The notes beneath the pieces were generated by a model. That model saw only the letters and a list, made by a program, of their open reading frames with translations, made no database searches and was not told where the DNA came from. A stretch of 64,000 nt of DNA from Ehretia macrophylla (taxonomy: Eukaryota > Streptophyta > Magnoliopsida > Boraginales > Ehretiaceae): positions 86,360,825-86,424,824 of the forward strand of contig CM075764.1 in assembly GCA_037974665.1 (NCBI GenBank), given 5' to 3'. Both the position numbers and the translations under genes were made by a program. Positions 1 through 18,400 of the stretch are shown here, one piece after another; the first letter of the stretch is position 1; each line of letters starts with the position of its first letter.

Positions 1-4126
<4,126 letters not shown>

Positions 4127-4620
4127 AAATGAGAAGAGGCCTCCGGGCCAGGTTTTTTAGGTGTAGTACTAGTTCATAGTCTGTTTGTTGTCATATAGCT
4201 CAACTTTTGAACTTTTGGATAGTTTGTCTACATATCTCTCTATAACTTTACCTTTTAGGTAGTCCATTCGTATCTAGTGGAATATTAGATGTTGTCGTCG
4301 AGGGTAATTTGTTAAACATGTCATTTAGAACATCAGCGTCCTCTGTTTTGCAATTATATTTGGTGGTAGTCATGTCATTGCTCGATCGTTGCGTGCCGGT
4401 GATGCACAGTCCCTCCATCAGGAAGACTGTGCTTGTGCTGGAGACATGGTGATGCTGAGTGACTTCCTTCTCTTGCACTGACAGTATCATACATGTATGT
4501 CTGCAGTAACTCGGCTGCATAATCAGATTTTCAACGTTGGTTCTTCAAGTGATCATGATTTCATGATTTATGGAAAGTGATCTATTTTAGCAGCAACGAA
4601 TTGCTTGGAGAATTGGCTTC
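4127..4620 (+). other. 3' UTR and downstream flank of the bZIP gene
   Basis: The T-rich sequence after the stop codon at 4124-4126 fits a plant 3' UTR, but the cleavage site cannot be fixed by eye. A minus-strand open frame across 4248-4520 shows no recognisable protein features and is taken as chance. Confidence 0.45.
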
Positions 4621-4634
4621 AAAAGTACTCCAAT

Positions 4635-4925
4635 TAGTCTCTATTGTTTTTTTGTTAAGTTTTAAGGTTTAGTTAACGTTAGGGACTAATTGGAGGATTT
4701 TTGTAAATAATGGGGACTGATGGAGAGACATTTGCAAATATTAAGAACCAATTAAGTGACTTTTGAAATAATGGGGATTAAATGTTCAAAATGTGTAAAT
4801 AATGTGGTGATTAATGGTAAGATATTTTTAAATATTTGGGACTAATCGTTTGAGTTTTAAAACAATGAAGATTAAATATTTAAAATGTATGAACAATGAG
4901 GACCAATTGTGAGATTTGTCTTTTT
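4635..4925. repeat. Decayed tandem-like repeat (AATAATGGGGACTAATTGG type)
   Basis: Variants of the phrase (a)AATAATGGGGA(C/T)TAA and GGACTAATTGG recur at irregular 40-60 bp spacing (for example near 4685, 4708, 4770, 4800, 4840, 4895). Intervening pieces also recur (ATTTGCAAATATT, TTTTAAATATTT, TTTAAAATGTATG). It looks like an old minisatellite or a degenerate repeat array. No coding signal is present. Confidence 0.5.
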
Positions 4926-7728
4926 TTAAAACTCAAATCTTCTTGCTCTCCTTCAAAAGCACTTGAAACTTCTTTCAATAATAGTAAGATATTCTCCTTC
5001 GTTAGTATAAATGATTTCTTCATCTTCAAAGGATACTTAATTTTTGTTTTGAGAATCTTTATCCATTTTTTCATTACTCTTTTCTTCTACAAAAGCAACT
5101 ATTTTGCAATTAGGATATTTAGAAGTAATATGTTCATCACCCAAGCATCTAAACATCTCCTAAAACTAGCATTAGAAGGGGTTGCTTCTAAACTTTCCTT
5201 TCGATATTGTCTTTAGGGTGGATTTCATAGCCGTCGACTTGAAGATTCTCCTCGAGCCACTTTCACGAGTGTACTTTTGATGTTGACCTAGAAAGTAAGC
5301 TTACAAACTTCATTACATGACAAACAAGGTTAGATTATCATTAATGGAGATTTTAAAATATAATTTTTTAAAAATTTAGATATATTTAGAATTTTATGGT
5401 TCAAAAAGTAAAATTATTTATGATAAAAGTACGTAAAATTCACCACTTTTAACTTAAAAGATGTCAAAATAAAACTCCATATTATTTTTTTTAACAAAAG
5501 TACGTAAAATTTACCACTTTTTATCATAATACATAGTTATAATTTGCCCCTCAGGCTTCAACTAGATTACATTTCATCATAAAATGATCAAACTCCGTTA
5601 TATATTACAACGTCTCGTTGATAATTATGATTTCTTTGAACACAACAATTTTAAAAAAGGTTCCTCACTCTGATGCATGACTAGTATCATGATGAAAATT
5701 ATTAATTTAGCAGACAACTAAGGCAAGCCTACTCAACTAATCTTCCTATGACTGAAACGAGATGAAAAATCTAAACCTGGAAAGGAGAGGGGTTGGTGGT
5801 GGGCATTTCGAAAAGTCAGCCTAATCAGGTGTATTCATTCAAAGAACAGTACAAAAGAAGAACGAAAGGAAGTGAGAGACTGGGCAGAAAAAAGAGTCGA
5901 GCCGATTCATTGATGGATGATGTCTCAAACGTATGATGTGACTCATGAACTCCCAAAACCTTCAAATGTTTTGAAGTAATTGTTGCTATAGTTGGTACAC
6001 TGATCTTTTTTAACTCAATCCAGGTATATCCCTCAAATCACATTTATTAGTTGGTACATCAACAAAGCATCCACGGACTATACTACACCAACAAAGCATC
6101 CAAGAAATTAATCAAAAAAATATAGTTAAAATTTGTTCCAACAAGCTAGTAAAAGTCTTTGGATGGGTGACAAGATTTACTAAGAGAGGGATTGTGTAGT
6201 AGGGATAATAACCGGTAAGATTTAAATTTGAATTCAACAGGTATTTGATTTAATTATAAATTTATTTACGAAATTAATAGAGTATCCGTTAGAGTTTGAT
6301 TTTTACAAATGCTTACCGATGAGTAGTCCGATAGTGTTTGGTAATAACAATTTAAAAAAATTCGAAATTCGAGAACTCAGATTAGTAATTTAGTAAAAAT
6401 AAATTAATAAAAATGTTTATATATTTACATACATATACAAATAATATATTATTTAAGAAAATATATTTTTTTAATATTGGTCCAAGATTAATAGTTATGG
6501 GTTATAGCCCAACTCTTATTATAAATTGTTAATTCTCATAGTTTATGTTTATCTATTTTTTTTTTTATCTAATTCAACTAGTACATCAGCCCAATTGCTA
6601 AATAATTCAAACGAAAATGATAATTTACAATTGTGATAAATACTTTATGTTCTTTTTTCTTCAAGTTATTTTATATTAATATAGAATGATGATACCTTCT
6701 CAGCATAAAGATTTTGTTGAATATTTTTATTAAGTTTAAGTTTGATAATAGACAAGAAATTTAATTTATTTTTCTAATTCATTGCGATTTGTCATTATTT
6801 TAGTACTTATTTTAATTTCTTTTAAAAACCTTTTAAGGTTTTCTTTAAAAGAAAATTTCTTTTTTCTATTCATTAACGGGTTGAGTCGAGTATCCGTGGG
6901 TTTTTAAATATTTAACAAGTTCGGGTTTGGTAAGCAAAATCTAAATCCGACGATTTTCATCTCGAGTTTAATAAAATATAATTTAAACGGGTTTAAGTTT
7001 TATTTTAAAAATTTTAAAAGATATCTGACCCGTTGTCATTCATAAATGGTAATGGTTTTGTGTGGGTAATTCAGAAAGCCAAGGAAACAAAAGAACGCAA
7101 CGATACATCCCAAATTTTTTATTTTTATTTTATCCTTGCCGCTATCTATCACATATGAAAGGAAAGGAACAAAAGAATCTAACGAGTTGAAATATTAATT
7201 GAAGATCAAATTTTTCATAGAATTCAATTTGAAATAACTAGACATGTTAAAGTACTTATCTAGATTCGTTTTCTTTATTTTGTAATTAATTCCTTTGTAA
7301 AGATTTCTTTTTTATATGAAATGAAACACATGCTAATTTAGCAGAAAAGAGATCGGTGAGGACTTCTCTAAAAATTTTTAGCTCTTGTTCATACTTTTTC
7401 TATTTAATTTGTTGCTTATTCTTATTGAAGTAAGTGAAAAGAACAATACTTTATTGAATTGATTTGTTAATGTTTCGAAGTCATTTTCAGCATGCCTCCT
7501 AATAACATATCTTTTTAAAGCTGAGAATTTGATGTAACAAGTTGAATATCTTAGCCAAAATACAATATCTTCAACCAACAAAATTACACTCTTAAAATTT
7601 AAAAAAAAAAAAAAAATCACTCTTTTTTTATTGTATTCACCTTCATTATTAATGAAATCACTCTTACTGATTTAGCCAAAAAAAAGATCCCACGCACTAA
7701 TAAAAAGCAGTAAATAAAAAGATCAAAC
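4926..7728. other. AT-rich intergenic DNA without a recognised gene
   Basis: Open frames here are short and of low-complexity composition. A stretch at about 6190-7045 has phrases such as GAGTATCCGTTAG, GAGTATCCGTGGG and GACCCGTTGTCATT that resemble decayed transposon ends common in plant genomes, but I cannot assign a family. Confidence 0.4.
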
Positions 7729-7806
7729 ACGCGCGCGTGCGCGCACACACAGAGAGGGAGAGGGAGAGGGAGAGGAAGAAAGAGAGAGAGAGAGAGAGAG
7801 AGAGAT
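7729..7806. repeat. Compound microsatellite (CG)n-(CA)n-(GAGGGA)n-(GA)n
   Basis: Alternating purine-pyrimidine CGCGCGCGTGCGCGCACACAC is followed by GAGGGA units and then a pure GA run up to 7805. The first part could adopt Z-DNA and the GA part could form triplex DNA (established properties of such tracts; not shown here). Confidence 0.9.
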
Positions 7807-10800
7807 TCGTTTCTATATCAAATAATTCACAAAGATTTTAAAACTAAGATGTGAAAACACTGAGTCGATGGTCCAAGGAACATAAAAGAAGTGGTTCTAA
7901 AAAAAGAAAAACTAGGACTAAAAACTAAATGGAAAAAGAAAGAAACTAAGGCTAACGTCAAGCAGCACAAAACGTTGAAGCCGACAAAACGAATTGGATG
8001 CGATGAGAAGAATTCCATTTTGTTTTAGTTGACTTCTTCTTGATTTGACTTCATTTCCTTCTCTCATTTTTGACTGAAAATGCATGGGGACCCATTTTCC
8101 TACGCCAAAGTAAAATGGAGATTTTGTTAGGAAACAGAAACAACTTGCGATGATAGGTATACGCAAAAAGTATTGTAGAAGTTAGGATTTAGTGGCAAAA
8201 ATGTAAATAAAGAGAAAATAAAAAAGATTGTTCAATCAGTTTAATTTACAACAACACCTAACATTTTCTATTTTTCTCTAAACGTTATGTTCGTCATTAA
8301 ATATCTCTCATTACGTAACGAGTAACGAGACAATCCAATCCAGATCCCTTTTCTGAGTTCCCAACATCTGATCCGTGTCATGTATGGTACCGTAGAATTG
8401 TGATTGTTTCAGATATCTCACACGGCCACTAATGCCTAAGCAGCTAAAAGGACACGAGGGCGAAATTGAAGTAAATAAAAGATGATATCCTCTAAAAATA
8501 GTTTCAAAATCAGATCACTTTTCCAGCCTCATATCTTACATCGGTTTATGCAGTTGCTGAACGAATAAATAAAGAGGAAAAAAAAAAGGGAAATGGTATA
8601 TGAAATCCTATCAGGAAAACTCCTTTCTATTTTTCTCCAATTCTAATTTCTAATTGAAAATTGAATGATCATTATAACATTATCTTCTGCTCATTGCCCA
8701 AACGACTGAGTACAGAAACGACCAGAAGAATAGGCAAGCTGTTATATTTTGTTTGTCTTGTTAGATTCGTTGAAGGTCCGAACAGGGATGGATTCAAAAT
8801 TTATATTTAATGACGACTAAAATTATACAATTTAATAGTCATATATAATTTTTTTTTTTAATGAAGACTAAATTTATTTTTTAACCTACAAATATCTTAA
8901 AAATACACATTTTCAAAAATAATTTTGGTTGAGTAAGAGCGTTAGCCCCAACTTAAACACTCCCAACTTATGTAAGAATTGTCTCTACCATTGGGTCCAA
9001 GCAAAACAAAAGGTAAAGGGTAAAGGCCCCTAAAATGCAGAGCACAGAAAAGACTTTTCTTCGAGCTTGCGTAACTAAAATATAAACTTGTAAATATAAT
9101 CGCAAATTACTAGAATTTTTGTGAAGATTTGGGTCTTTGTTTCAAATAAAGTACACCATACACCACTCCTAATTCCTAAAATAATTATTGTTTTTTATTT
9201 GAATGTTCATTCCTAAAATAATTGTTTTAAACCCAAAGCAAGTAATAAATTATCTATCTGCCAGAGATGTCTGGGACATTTTTTGAGCACGAAACTGACG
9301 GATTTTGCATCAAACAAAACCTGTTTTTCCACTTGATGTATTTTATAGGTTTAGTAAATTGAATTTTAGGCCTGTATAAACGAGTAATCGCTTCAATTTG
9401 ACAACACCGGGCTTTTAAGTTTACGATAACCCAAATATTCAGAAAATTAGGGAGACAAATAACAACTAGGAGGATGCTCGATTAACCTTTAGATTTACCT
9501 GGAATCATTGTTGAAGGGGAAGAGAATAGAAGCCTAGTTAAATAAAAATAAAAAAGACAAAAAAGAGAGATGCTCTTAGTCATTCGCGACCTCTGCTACC
9601 AACAAAAAAGTTTGAAAATATATAAGCAAATGAATAAAGCTGGACTTTGATATGTAACTTTTTACACCTTTCCTACTCTTTTATTTTTTATTTTTTATTT
9701 TATGAATAATGATGTTGAAAAGCATAATCAACTAAACGTCTTCTTCATGTTGCATATTTGTATTCAATTACCTTTTGACGGTTTTTTGCAAACCTATCAT
9801 ACCCGTACGAGCAAGATTAAGCAATTATAGTAGCACGTTGGATTTCACACTCAATCACCTAAAAGATTAACCCAACCAACAAAACCAGCATAAACTTTAA
9901 TCCGAGCAGACCCGATTTCTTTTCCTTCTTCATTTAAATGCATGAAATTGAAATTTCGAGCCGATCGGTCAATTATCTAACCAAATCAAAAGGGATTTTG
10001 TTAAGATTATGCGAATATTCCACTTAGACAAGTAACTAATCTCCGGTTTATAAAATCTTATTAGGGTTTGTTAACTGACACTAACTATTGTTCAATTCAT
10101 TTGTTTCTACAGCCTTTTTTACGTTTAGTGGAGCACACAATATACACGGTTTTTACGTTAGCAACAACACCTAGCAAAACCTCTTCTCGAGCAAGTGTGA
10201 GAACTTGGTATGGGCAAGCTCCCTAAGATGTTAAAAGCGCAAGTAAATTGGGAATGTAGTAATAATCGGTCTCAATTTATTACTCAAAGCTTAGGGTAGA
10301 TCACAAAAGCGGGCGAATAAAACGATAGTGATAGTGGATGCAGCCAAGTTATACTTTAATTGAAACTGGTCGTAGTTGGGAGAAACTTGTCAGACAAAGT
10401 TGAAAGGAAAAGTATATTAAATTGCCTTTTAAAAATCTGGTATTATGAATAGATTAAGAGAGTTAGAACTGCATAGTTTTAAGGAAATAACCGCCCTCAT
10501 TTCAAGAAAAGCAGGGGAGGAAAGCAACTAGAGCAAGAAGCCATTATTTTGCGAGAAACCGCGTTACTTCCAAGCTCAAAGAGGTGAGATACAAGGATGG
10601 TATAGTGAAGGGAACTTTCAAGCTAATTTCACTAGGAGTACCATTAGGTTTGTGTCATAGGAACATCACTTCTGTGTGTTTCAGAACTAAACAAGATCTG
10701 CAGATTGGTTACCAAACCACGAACCCTTATTTTATCCTATTTTTTTTGTTTCCCAGAGCACGACATTATTTATTTGGTCCAGAAGTCACTTACTGAGTGT

Positions 10801-12402
10801 TTAATCTTTCGTTTTCCTCCTTTGTTAGACAGAATAAGTGGTTTGCTTTTACTTGGGTTCCATTTCATAAATTTGAGGTTGTTCTTTGTCCAACTACACA
10901 GATTGACCACCAAGCCGGTAACAACCCGCTATTATATCCCAAACAAGTTTGGGAAGAGACAATAACTTTCTTATATATTCAAAACCATTGTTAACTCCCA
11001 TGACAATTTTATATCATCATATTTTGGTATAACTCAATGGGTGTCCTCTTACAATTTTAATATCTTCTAAAGAACTTTTAAAGACCATATATCTCAACAG
11101 CAGAAGAGCAAACTATTTAGCAACTCAAGGAAAAGAGTAATGGGTACAATTTCTTTACAACTAAACAAGGTTAGAGAAGCTCAACTAAATATAAGTACTA
11201 GATAAATGGAAATAACAGCAAAAGAAAAAGGAAAAGATAAAACGCTATAACTACGATGCATATAAATGACTAGCATATGGAACAGCCATGCAGATGTATA
11301 TCAGCACAGAAGAAAATTAAGTACACTTGCTCTAGAATTCGCCCTAAAAGATGCATGTGTTCATTAAATAATTCATTATAAAATGGAGAAAAAATTGAGC
11401 ATGATGGTCATACACCAAGAAAATGATCACTTACCATGTATAAGAGACTAATCAGTCTGAGAAGATTATAAGTTCAGTGATTTAAAAATTTTAAATTCAT
11501 TCTCAGGAAATATTCTAGTTGTTTGGTCTCTATTCATTATTGAACTGCATATTCTAAACTTCGGTACACATGCAAAATCATGATAAACTTCATATGCACA
11601 CTACAACACACATTACTATGTCGCCAAATTTTATCCAATGGAACCCACTCTACCTGTGCAGCAAGAGCTCTTACCTCTACACACCAATCCCACCCCCTCA
11701 AAAGAAAACAAACAGAAGTAGGACTTAGAAATGTTTCTAGTACTAGTACTCTACAAATTGACCAGCCTCCAATTCCATCATGCTGTGAGCTGAGCCAGTA
11801 AGGGCTAATGCAACTCATATATATGACTGCTCACATTTCCACCAACTCATCAAGTAAAGCATTTCCTACCATTCACCCAGAACAAACTGTGAACCCTGAA
11901 AGACATCCCAATAGCATCTAGAAAGGTCAGCTAGGAACTCCATCTGACACGGTTCTTAGCTTCCACAACTTTTAGTGCGTGCAGTAACATCTAATCTTAA
12001 CAAAACATCGCTAGGGTAAGCAACCTCCTAGGTGCAAACTCTATGTGAACAACTAATAGAATACCACGAGACAATTACCACTAATGTGCTTTCTTCAACT
12101 TCTAGACTTGATCTTTGATTATTATCACAAACTATGAAGATTATTCTTTCTATTAGTCCTCATAAAACTCTTAACATCTTAGCGAACAGATCAATCATGA
12201 CCTTAGATATCTGTATAACTTACTAGACCCAGAACCACTCACAAGTGATCTAATATTCGAAGCAACAAATCATGAAGTGAAAGCAAAGTAAAAAGAGCAT
12301 ATGACATGCAGCTTTCGAAGAATCACCATATGAATCATTGCACTCCAAAAAGATAATCTATTAATATGATCAAGAAGTAATTACCTAGATTGAGGAATCT
12401 TG
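7807..12402. other. Intergenic DNA between the bZIP gene and the FPA 3' end
   Basis: No gene is supported. Several open frames at 10584-10994 overlap each other in different frames and have no family features. The last part, from about 11000, lies downstream of the FPA stop codon on the minus strand and includes the FPA 3' UTR. A GT donor-like CTAG|GTAATT on the minus strand at about 12384, just after the stop, would permit a 3' UTR intron, but no matching acceptor could be chosen. Confidence 0.45.
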
Positions 12403-15400
12403 TCAATGACTCCCTGACCCTTGTCCAGTTTGAGTGCCAGGTGGTTGTTGCTGTATCTTGGAAAGGAGATTGGCAGCAAATAGTAGTGTCGTCCGGTAGC
12501 GCTCATTCTTATCCGTCTCGGCCTCAGATGTAATCTGGCCTACACCATGATGTGGAGGTTGTGAAGACTGAATTTGGTGAACCTGGTACGGCAGTGCCAT
12601 TTCAGAAGACAATGGCATGGAACTGTGCCGCTGGGGAACACGAGCACCGTGAACCTGATTCGGCAATGTAACAGAATTTGTAGATTGCTGAACTGATGAG
12701 CCATACAATAAGGCATCTGTACTATGGGATACTGTTTGGGCCTTCATAGTATCCTGGGGTACTACATGTTGGTACTGCTGATCAACCTGCTGTGTATATG
12801 CTAACTGTCCAGTTTGCCAATGGCTAGCAGAGGGCAATGGCTTAGACAAAACAGCACCTTGTGGATGCAAGTTGAAAGTGCCATCTTGCATTTGGCTGCT
12901 GCCTATGACCCCATGAACAGAATAGCCGGATGTACTTGAGTCCACTGGATAAGCCTGAACTTGTGATACATGTTGTGCCTGGATATTATACTGGCTACCC
13001 AATGGTTGCACTAGATGACCAGTTTGTTCAGGAGTATGATTTTCATGCTTCCATCCTTGGGTGAGTCCTTTATCAAATGCCAACCCAGGCCCTGTAGTTG
13101 AAGAACCAGATGGTAGTGGCACGCTTTCTGGAGCAGAGGGCTTACTGTTCGCAGGTAGCAAAGAAGCTAGAGTCGCAATAAGTTCAGGCGTCAAAGTAAC
13201 ACCAGATGGAGGCACTGCTGTCGTACTAGCTGGTGGAACAGAATGCACGGGTAGGGAGTCAGAAACCAGAGGAGCAGGTGTCCTTAGAGGAGGCTTTGAT
13301 TCCTCATGTGGAACTCTTTTATAGTCTGTCTGTAGGATCCTTTCCTCCTGGGACATAATGTTATACCCACTCTGAGAGTTAGTTATCTGCTGTGTATCAA
13401 CATAGTGAGACGGAAGTGATGATGGCTGTACAGATGTGCCACTAGGACCATGTTGTCCTAACTTCAAAACAACTCCATAAAGACGTTCAGGTCCCGCTAC
13501 ATTCAGAACCTTAGTAAGAAAATCAGATGGTGGCACCAGGAAGAGGGTGGTCCCATCATCAAATTTGGCCACACCAGCCCGATTTTTGCTACCCAAGTAC
13601 CTCAAAAACTCAGTATATGAAGCAAAATCCTCTTCACTATCAGGTAAGAAAAAAACTATATTAAATCCAACAGCATCCGCATAGTGCTTGGTTAGCATGT
13701 CCAATCCAGTCCGAGCTGAGCAATTGACAACCTCTGGACTGCAAAAGAAAGTTCCATAAGAACTGTGAGTTAAAATAAATAAATAAATCCATAAATAAGC
13801 TCCATTATCAGGGAATTCTGCTACTAGATTCAACATCATTTGGAAACTATATCCATTAACGTAGAAGTCTAAAACAAAATTCTAAAACATTATTGAGTCA
13901 CTAGTGCACTGAAACTAGCCTTTGCATGTTATAGAAAATCATTTATAATGAGTCTAGTGTAAGCTCTACTACAGGTAGTATTTGTGAACCTACAAAATAA
14001 ATAAATCATTACTAATTCATTAGGAGCATCATCCATAGAGAAGACACAGCTTCTCTCAGCTTTTCAAGCACAATGGCATGCTCCAGTTGAGTAATGATAG
14101 TTTCACTCTATAATTCCACATCAACAGCTGAACTTTGAAAAGAAAATTAGCAATGCAAAAATAAAATCTAAAGAACATAGAACTACATAACAACTAGAAG
14201 TAATTATTATTTTTTTTAGACATCTCAGTCGAAATTTCTGTATACTTGGAGCCAGTCAAGCTACTTAACAGCCAAGGACACACCGCAAAACCTACCACAA
14301 TACCATTAACTTTTTTTGTAAAAATAAACAAATCCAAAATTTATACTTACATATCAAACTCTATCCCTTCGCCTAAGGGAACACAACGAGCGTGACATAC
14401 AGGGGATCCACCCTTAGCAATAATGCCACGCCATATATGATCATCGGAATGGCGCTGTCCAAGTCCACCAGTAATAATTCTTCCATCTACTGGGCTAAGA
14501 CGATTCTTTCCTTGACGGTTTGCAAGAGAGCCTGAAGCACTGCCATTACCTAGTGGACCAATTTCATATGGATCATCTAACCCCAATCCTCGTTCGTCCA
14601 TTTTCTTAAGAGGAAAAGACACATCATATGGTGCATCCACCCTTGATCTTTTAGATTCCCTCTGAAGTTGGCTAGCATCAAAAACATCCCATCCACTAGC
14701 TGCAGACTTGCCTGGTGCTCTTGAACCAGCAGAAGATGAAGGGAGAACACCAGGTACAGGAGATGACCTTCTCCAATCGGATCCCCGGATCAGGTTGTGT
14801 GGGCCTGCCTCCGGCAAATTATGAATTGCAGCCAAGTCACTCAATTCTGAGGCTGGAAGTAAAGGTTCAAGGCTACCCTGAGGACCCAAAGGCCTCATCA
14901 TTGAATCAGGACCCCGGATACCACGGGGCTGTAAATGTGTTGAAACAGTGTTCGGTAACAATGGACGATTCGAACCGAATACTTCCACTTGTCCTGGCCG
15001 ATATGGAGCTTCACTAAAATACATATCTTGCCTTGGACCTTTAATTCCAGGATAATAGCCAACATCTTTTCCAGCACCAAGATCACTGCTTGAATACTGT
15101 ATCATTATTCTGGGGTCATTGAACAGCTTGCCTTCCAATCCTTCTTTGGCAAGTCTTGCTTCATCTACACTTCTAAATTCAACAAATGAATAGTTCCTAT
15201 CAGGAAAAGTTTTTATCCTCTCAATCTCACCAAACAAAATCATGGCATTGTGGAGCATGTCCTCATCTACATGAACAGAAGGAGGATAACTTATAAACAA
15301 GATGTTACTTGGTGGTCCATCTCCTTTTCTCCCTCCCGGAGGTTGGAACAGCTGTAACCAAAACACAAATAAATATTAGGATAAAATTATATACAACAGG

Positions 15401-18400
15401 CATGAAAGTAAAACTACAATCTCGTCATTCATTTATAGAGGACAAAACATCGAAAAGTCAGCTGAAAGCTGCAAATGAAGATAGACAAAGCTCTACAAGA
15501 ATCCATCATGTTGTATGAAAATCAGGTGCATAAAAGCAACCATCCAGTGAAAAATTGTTCTTAATAAGCAGTGTTGAATATGATGACCACAAATAGCAAA
15601 AGTTGCGACATGAAGCCAATTATTTGGTCGAAGAATTTACATGTCGTTTAGAACCAGCATGCATTGGCTCAGGGTAATTTCTCATGACATCAGATGGCAT
15701 CCAACGTGCCTCAGGAGCGCCCACCACCCTTCCGTAAAATTGTCCTCGTGCATCAGGAGTGTCTGGCCACTGCTCCTACAATATGCAAAAAGTGGCCATA
15801 AAGTCAATTTAAATGGAAAGAAATTTTTCTGAGCATTAAAATCAAAGCAATGACTGTGTTGTGTGGTGGCGGCGGTTGGGGAGTGTATTTTTCTTTTTCC
15901 CTCACCACATTCAATTATAAATAACAAGCTAGAAAAAGAAAGAGTGGAGCTGCCCCATGTAAGTATCTCATCCCTTACACCACAAACAATACCCCACAAA
16001 GTTCCACATCCCACATTGGGCCTCTAATGCAGCCAAATAGAATCTTGCCGGCAGGTAGCTAAGAGTGCCTAAGACTTGTTCGAGATGTATTAATTAGATT
16101 ATGTACCTTTAGTTCACAAGTTCAGCAATAAGATTAACAAAAAGCTAAGAAACAAAAAACCAATGGAAACAAAATCTAGAGTTTGATCACATCGTTGGAC
16201 ACAAATCAGACAATAAACCAATAGTTTTATCGGTGGAAGGGAGGAAGAAGGTTGTTCGACTGAAGCCCTACCTCTATGATATAATAAAGGATTGGTTGTG
16301 GGAACTGACGGTGACGAGTAACTATCTGTCAAGCTGTTAAATAAGTTGGTCAATCTACATGGTACTAGAGCCCAGTTACAAAAAGTCCTTAGGTCAAAGT
16401 CCCGCCACTAGTATGTAATTCCGTTTAGCAAGTGCAAGGCAAAAAATCTCACTTGCACGTGCAGGGTGTGTTGTGTGGCGGTCACCAAAAAAGTAAACTC
16501 CCGCTTTTAGATGAGTTGGTCACTTTACGCACATATAAGCCAAAAATTACCAGATCACTTGTTCATGCAAGGTATCATGAAATTCACTGTACAATATTAA
16601 CTTACTCTTCTGGTAGGTTGTGACCTCAGGAAATCCACACGTATTTGATCACCGCCTATTCGTTTCCCATTCAAGTTTTTCAGTGCTTGGGTAGCATCCT
16701 CCAATCTAAAATAATCAATATAAGCGGTGTTCCGGTCCCTATGGAACTTGAATTCCTGGATTTTACCAAATTTGAGAAATTCTTCTTCTAATTCTTCTTT
16801 GGATATAGATTGGCTGATTCCAGCCACCCATAAACTCTTACAAGGTTTAGCCTGCAACAAGCAAAAGCAAGAATATGTGTGACACAAACCACAATTGATT
16901 CCATGGCAAAATGAGCAATGATGACAAGTGGCTCATCATGTAAACAAGTTGCAGCAACTATTCAACACAAGTACAAATGCATGCAGATGCCAGACAATGA
17001 GTTCGGATTCTAACAAGCATAAACATAACCAGGTAACTTCAAAAATCTAGGATAATGCATATAGCAAACTGGACAACCACTTCTCATTATGTACATATAA
17101 ACACATCAAAGAAACAACTTAGCTCTGCCTTATACAAAAGGTCAAGCCACTTTCCATCTGCATTGGTAATCAAATTGCAAACGTGCATAAATGGAACAAA
17201 ACAAGTGAAAAATGAAGTTGTTAATTCCATGGAAGTAGCAGGCTCAAGCAAATTGATAGACCAATAGCATGAAAGATATGTTGTGGAATCACAACCACAA
17301 ATCGGGTTGCCTTTTCATGGCCTATCATTGCTCTTCTCGACCATTATCTCATATCTGCTTAATGCATTCTCAGAGCACTAAACCCTCTAACTGCGACATA
17401 ACTCAAGAAATTGACTTTGTTAAGTAGATGTAATAAAGGACATCAAGTTTTAATGTTGAAGAAAACCATAACAACCCTTTAGTACCCAAACAATTCAAAA
17501 TGACATCCACCAGGAAGTCTCGTATTCCACTCAATAACATGAAGGCTATTGAAGATTTAGTAACAACAATGTCTCTCTTTTGCCTTTCTTTTTGGCCTGC
17601 AGGGGGCAGTTGGATTATTTTTCATTCGCCCTTTTTCTTTTTTAATTTGGGGTTCAGGAGGCTTTCAGGAAGGGGGTTATCAAGGGTGAACTTTTATCAC
17701 AACAACATGAATATATGGAAAAGATTTCCCACAAGGGCAATTTATAGGCCACATGAAACATAGAGCAATAGCTTTCCAAATATACTAGAGCAAAGTTTCT
17801 GAAGAGTGAAGAGACATATACGACATGTACATATAGTTATGTTAATGGAGCAGAAATAGACATTGATCCTTTTTCGGCCACCATGACATACCGAGACTCC
17901 ATAGTCCAAAGCATATATATCACACTATCTAACAGAAGTAGCCTTGTTAAATTTTCCGTTAAAAGTTAACAGTTAAAATATCAGAAGTCACTTCTATTAC
18001 TAGGAAATGTTACCAAATGACAATAATGACATTACTCTATGTTCACAGATAGCAGAGGTTTGGATGAAGTTGCACGTAATTAAGGCTACAAGCTACATTT
18101 CTCGTATTATTTTCTTGCTTCAGATTGTTTACTGAAATTTTCGGGATGTAGAAGGTCCAAAAACTTAAATCGCTTGTTTGTAGGCAGAAGGTAAAGAAAA
18201 ACAAAAAGATAGCTGTCAACACATTCCCCCAGAATGAACCCTTGAAACGAAGAACGAATTAAGGTCCTCTTACAGGACAACTGCTTTAGATTGCATGGTG
18301 TAAAACAATCCTCTTCCATCTCAAAATGTATAATACGGGGTTTAGGTTTCACCTAGAACAGCCATAAACTCTCTTCCTATACATTCTTGCACTTGAAGTG

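Noticed and set aside
7378-8166. Several overlapping minus-strand open frames
   Set aside because: Hydrophobic, low-complexity products over homopolymer and microsatellite DNA; no splice sites or family features.
10584-10994. Cluster of three plus-strand frames
   Set aside because: Different frames over the same AT-rich DNA; no recognisable domain or promoter.
13061-13324. Plus-strand frame inside FPA
   Set aside because: Antisense shadow of the FPA low-complexity C-terminal exon.
14715-15017. Plus-strand frame opposite FPA exon four
   Set aside because: Antisense shadow of a coding exon; no features of its own.
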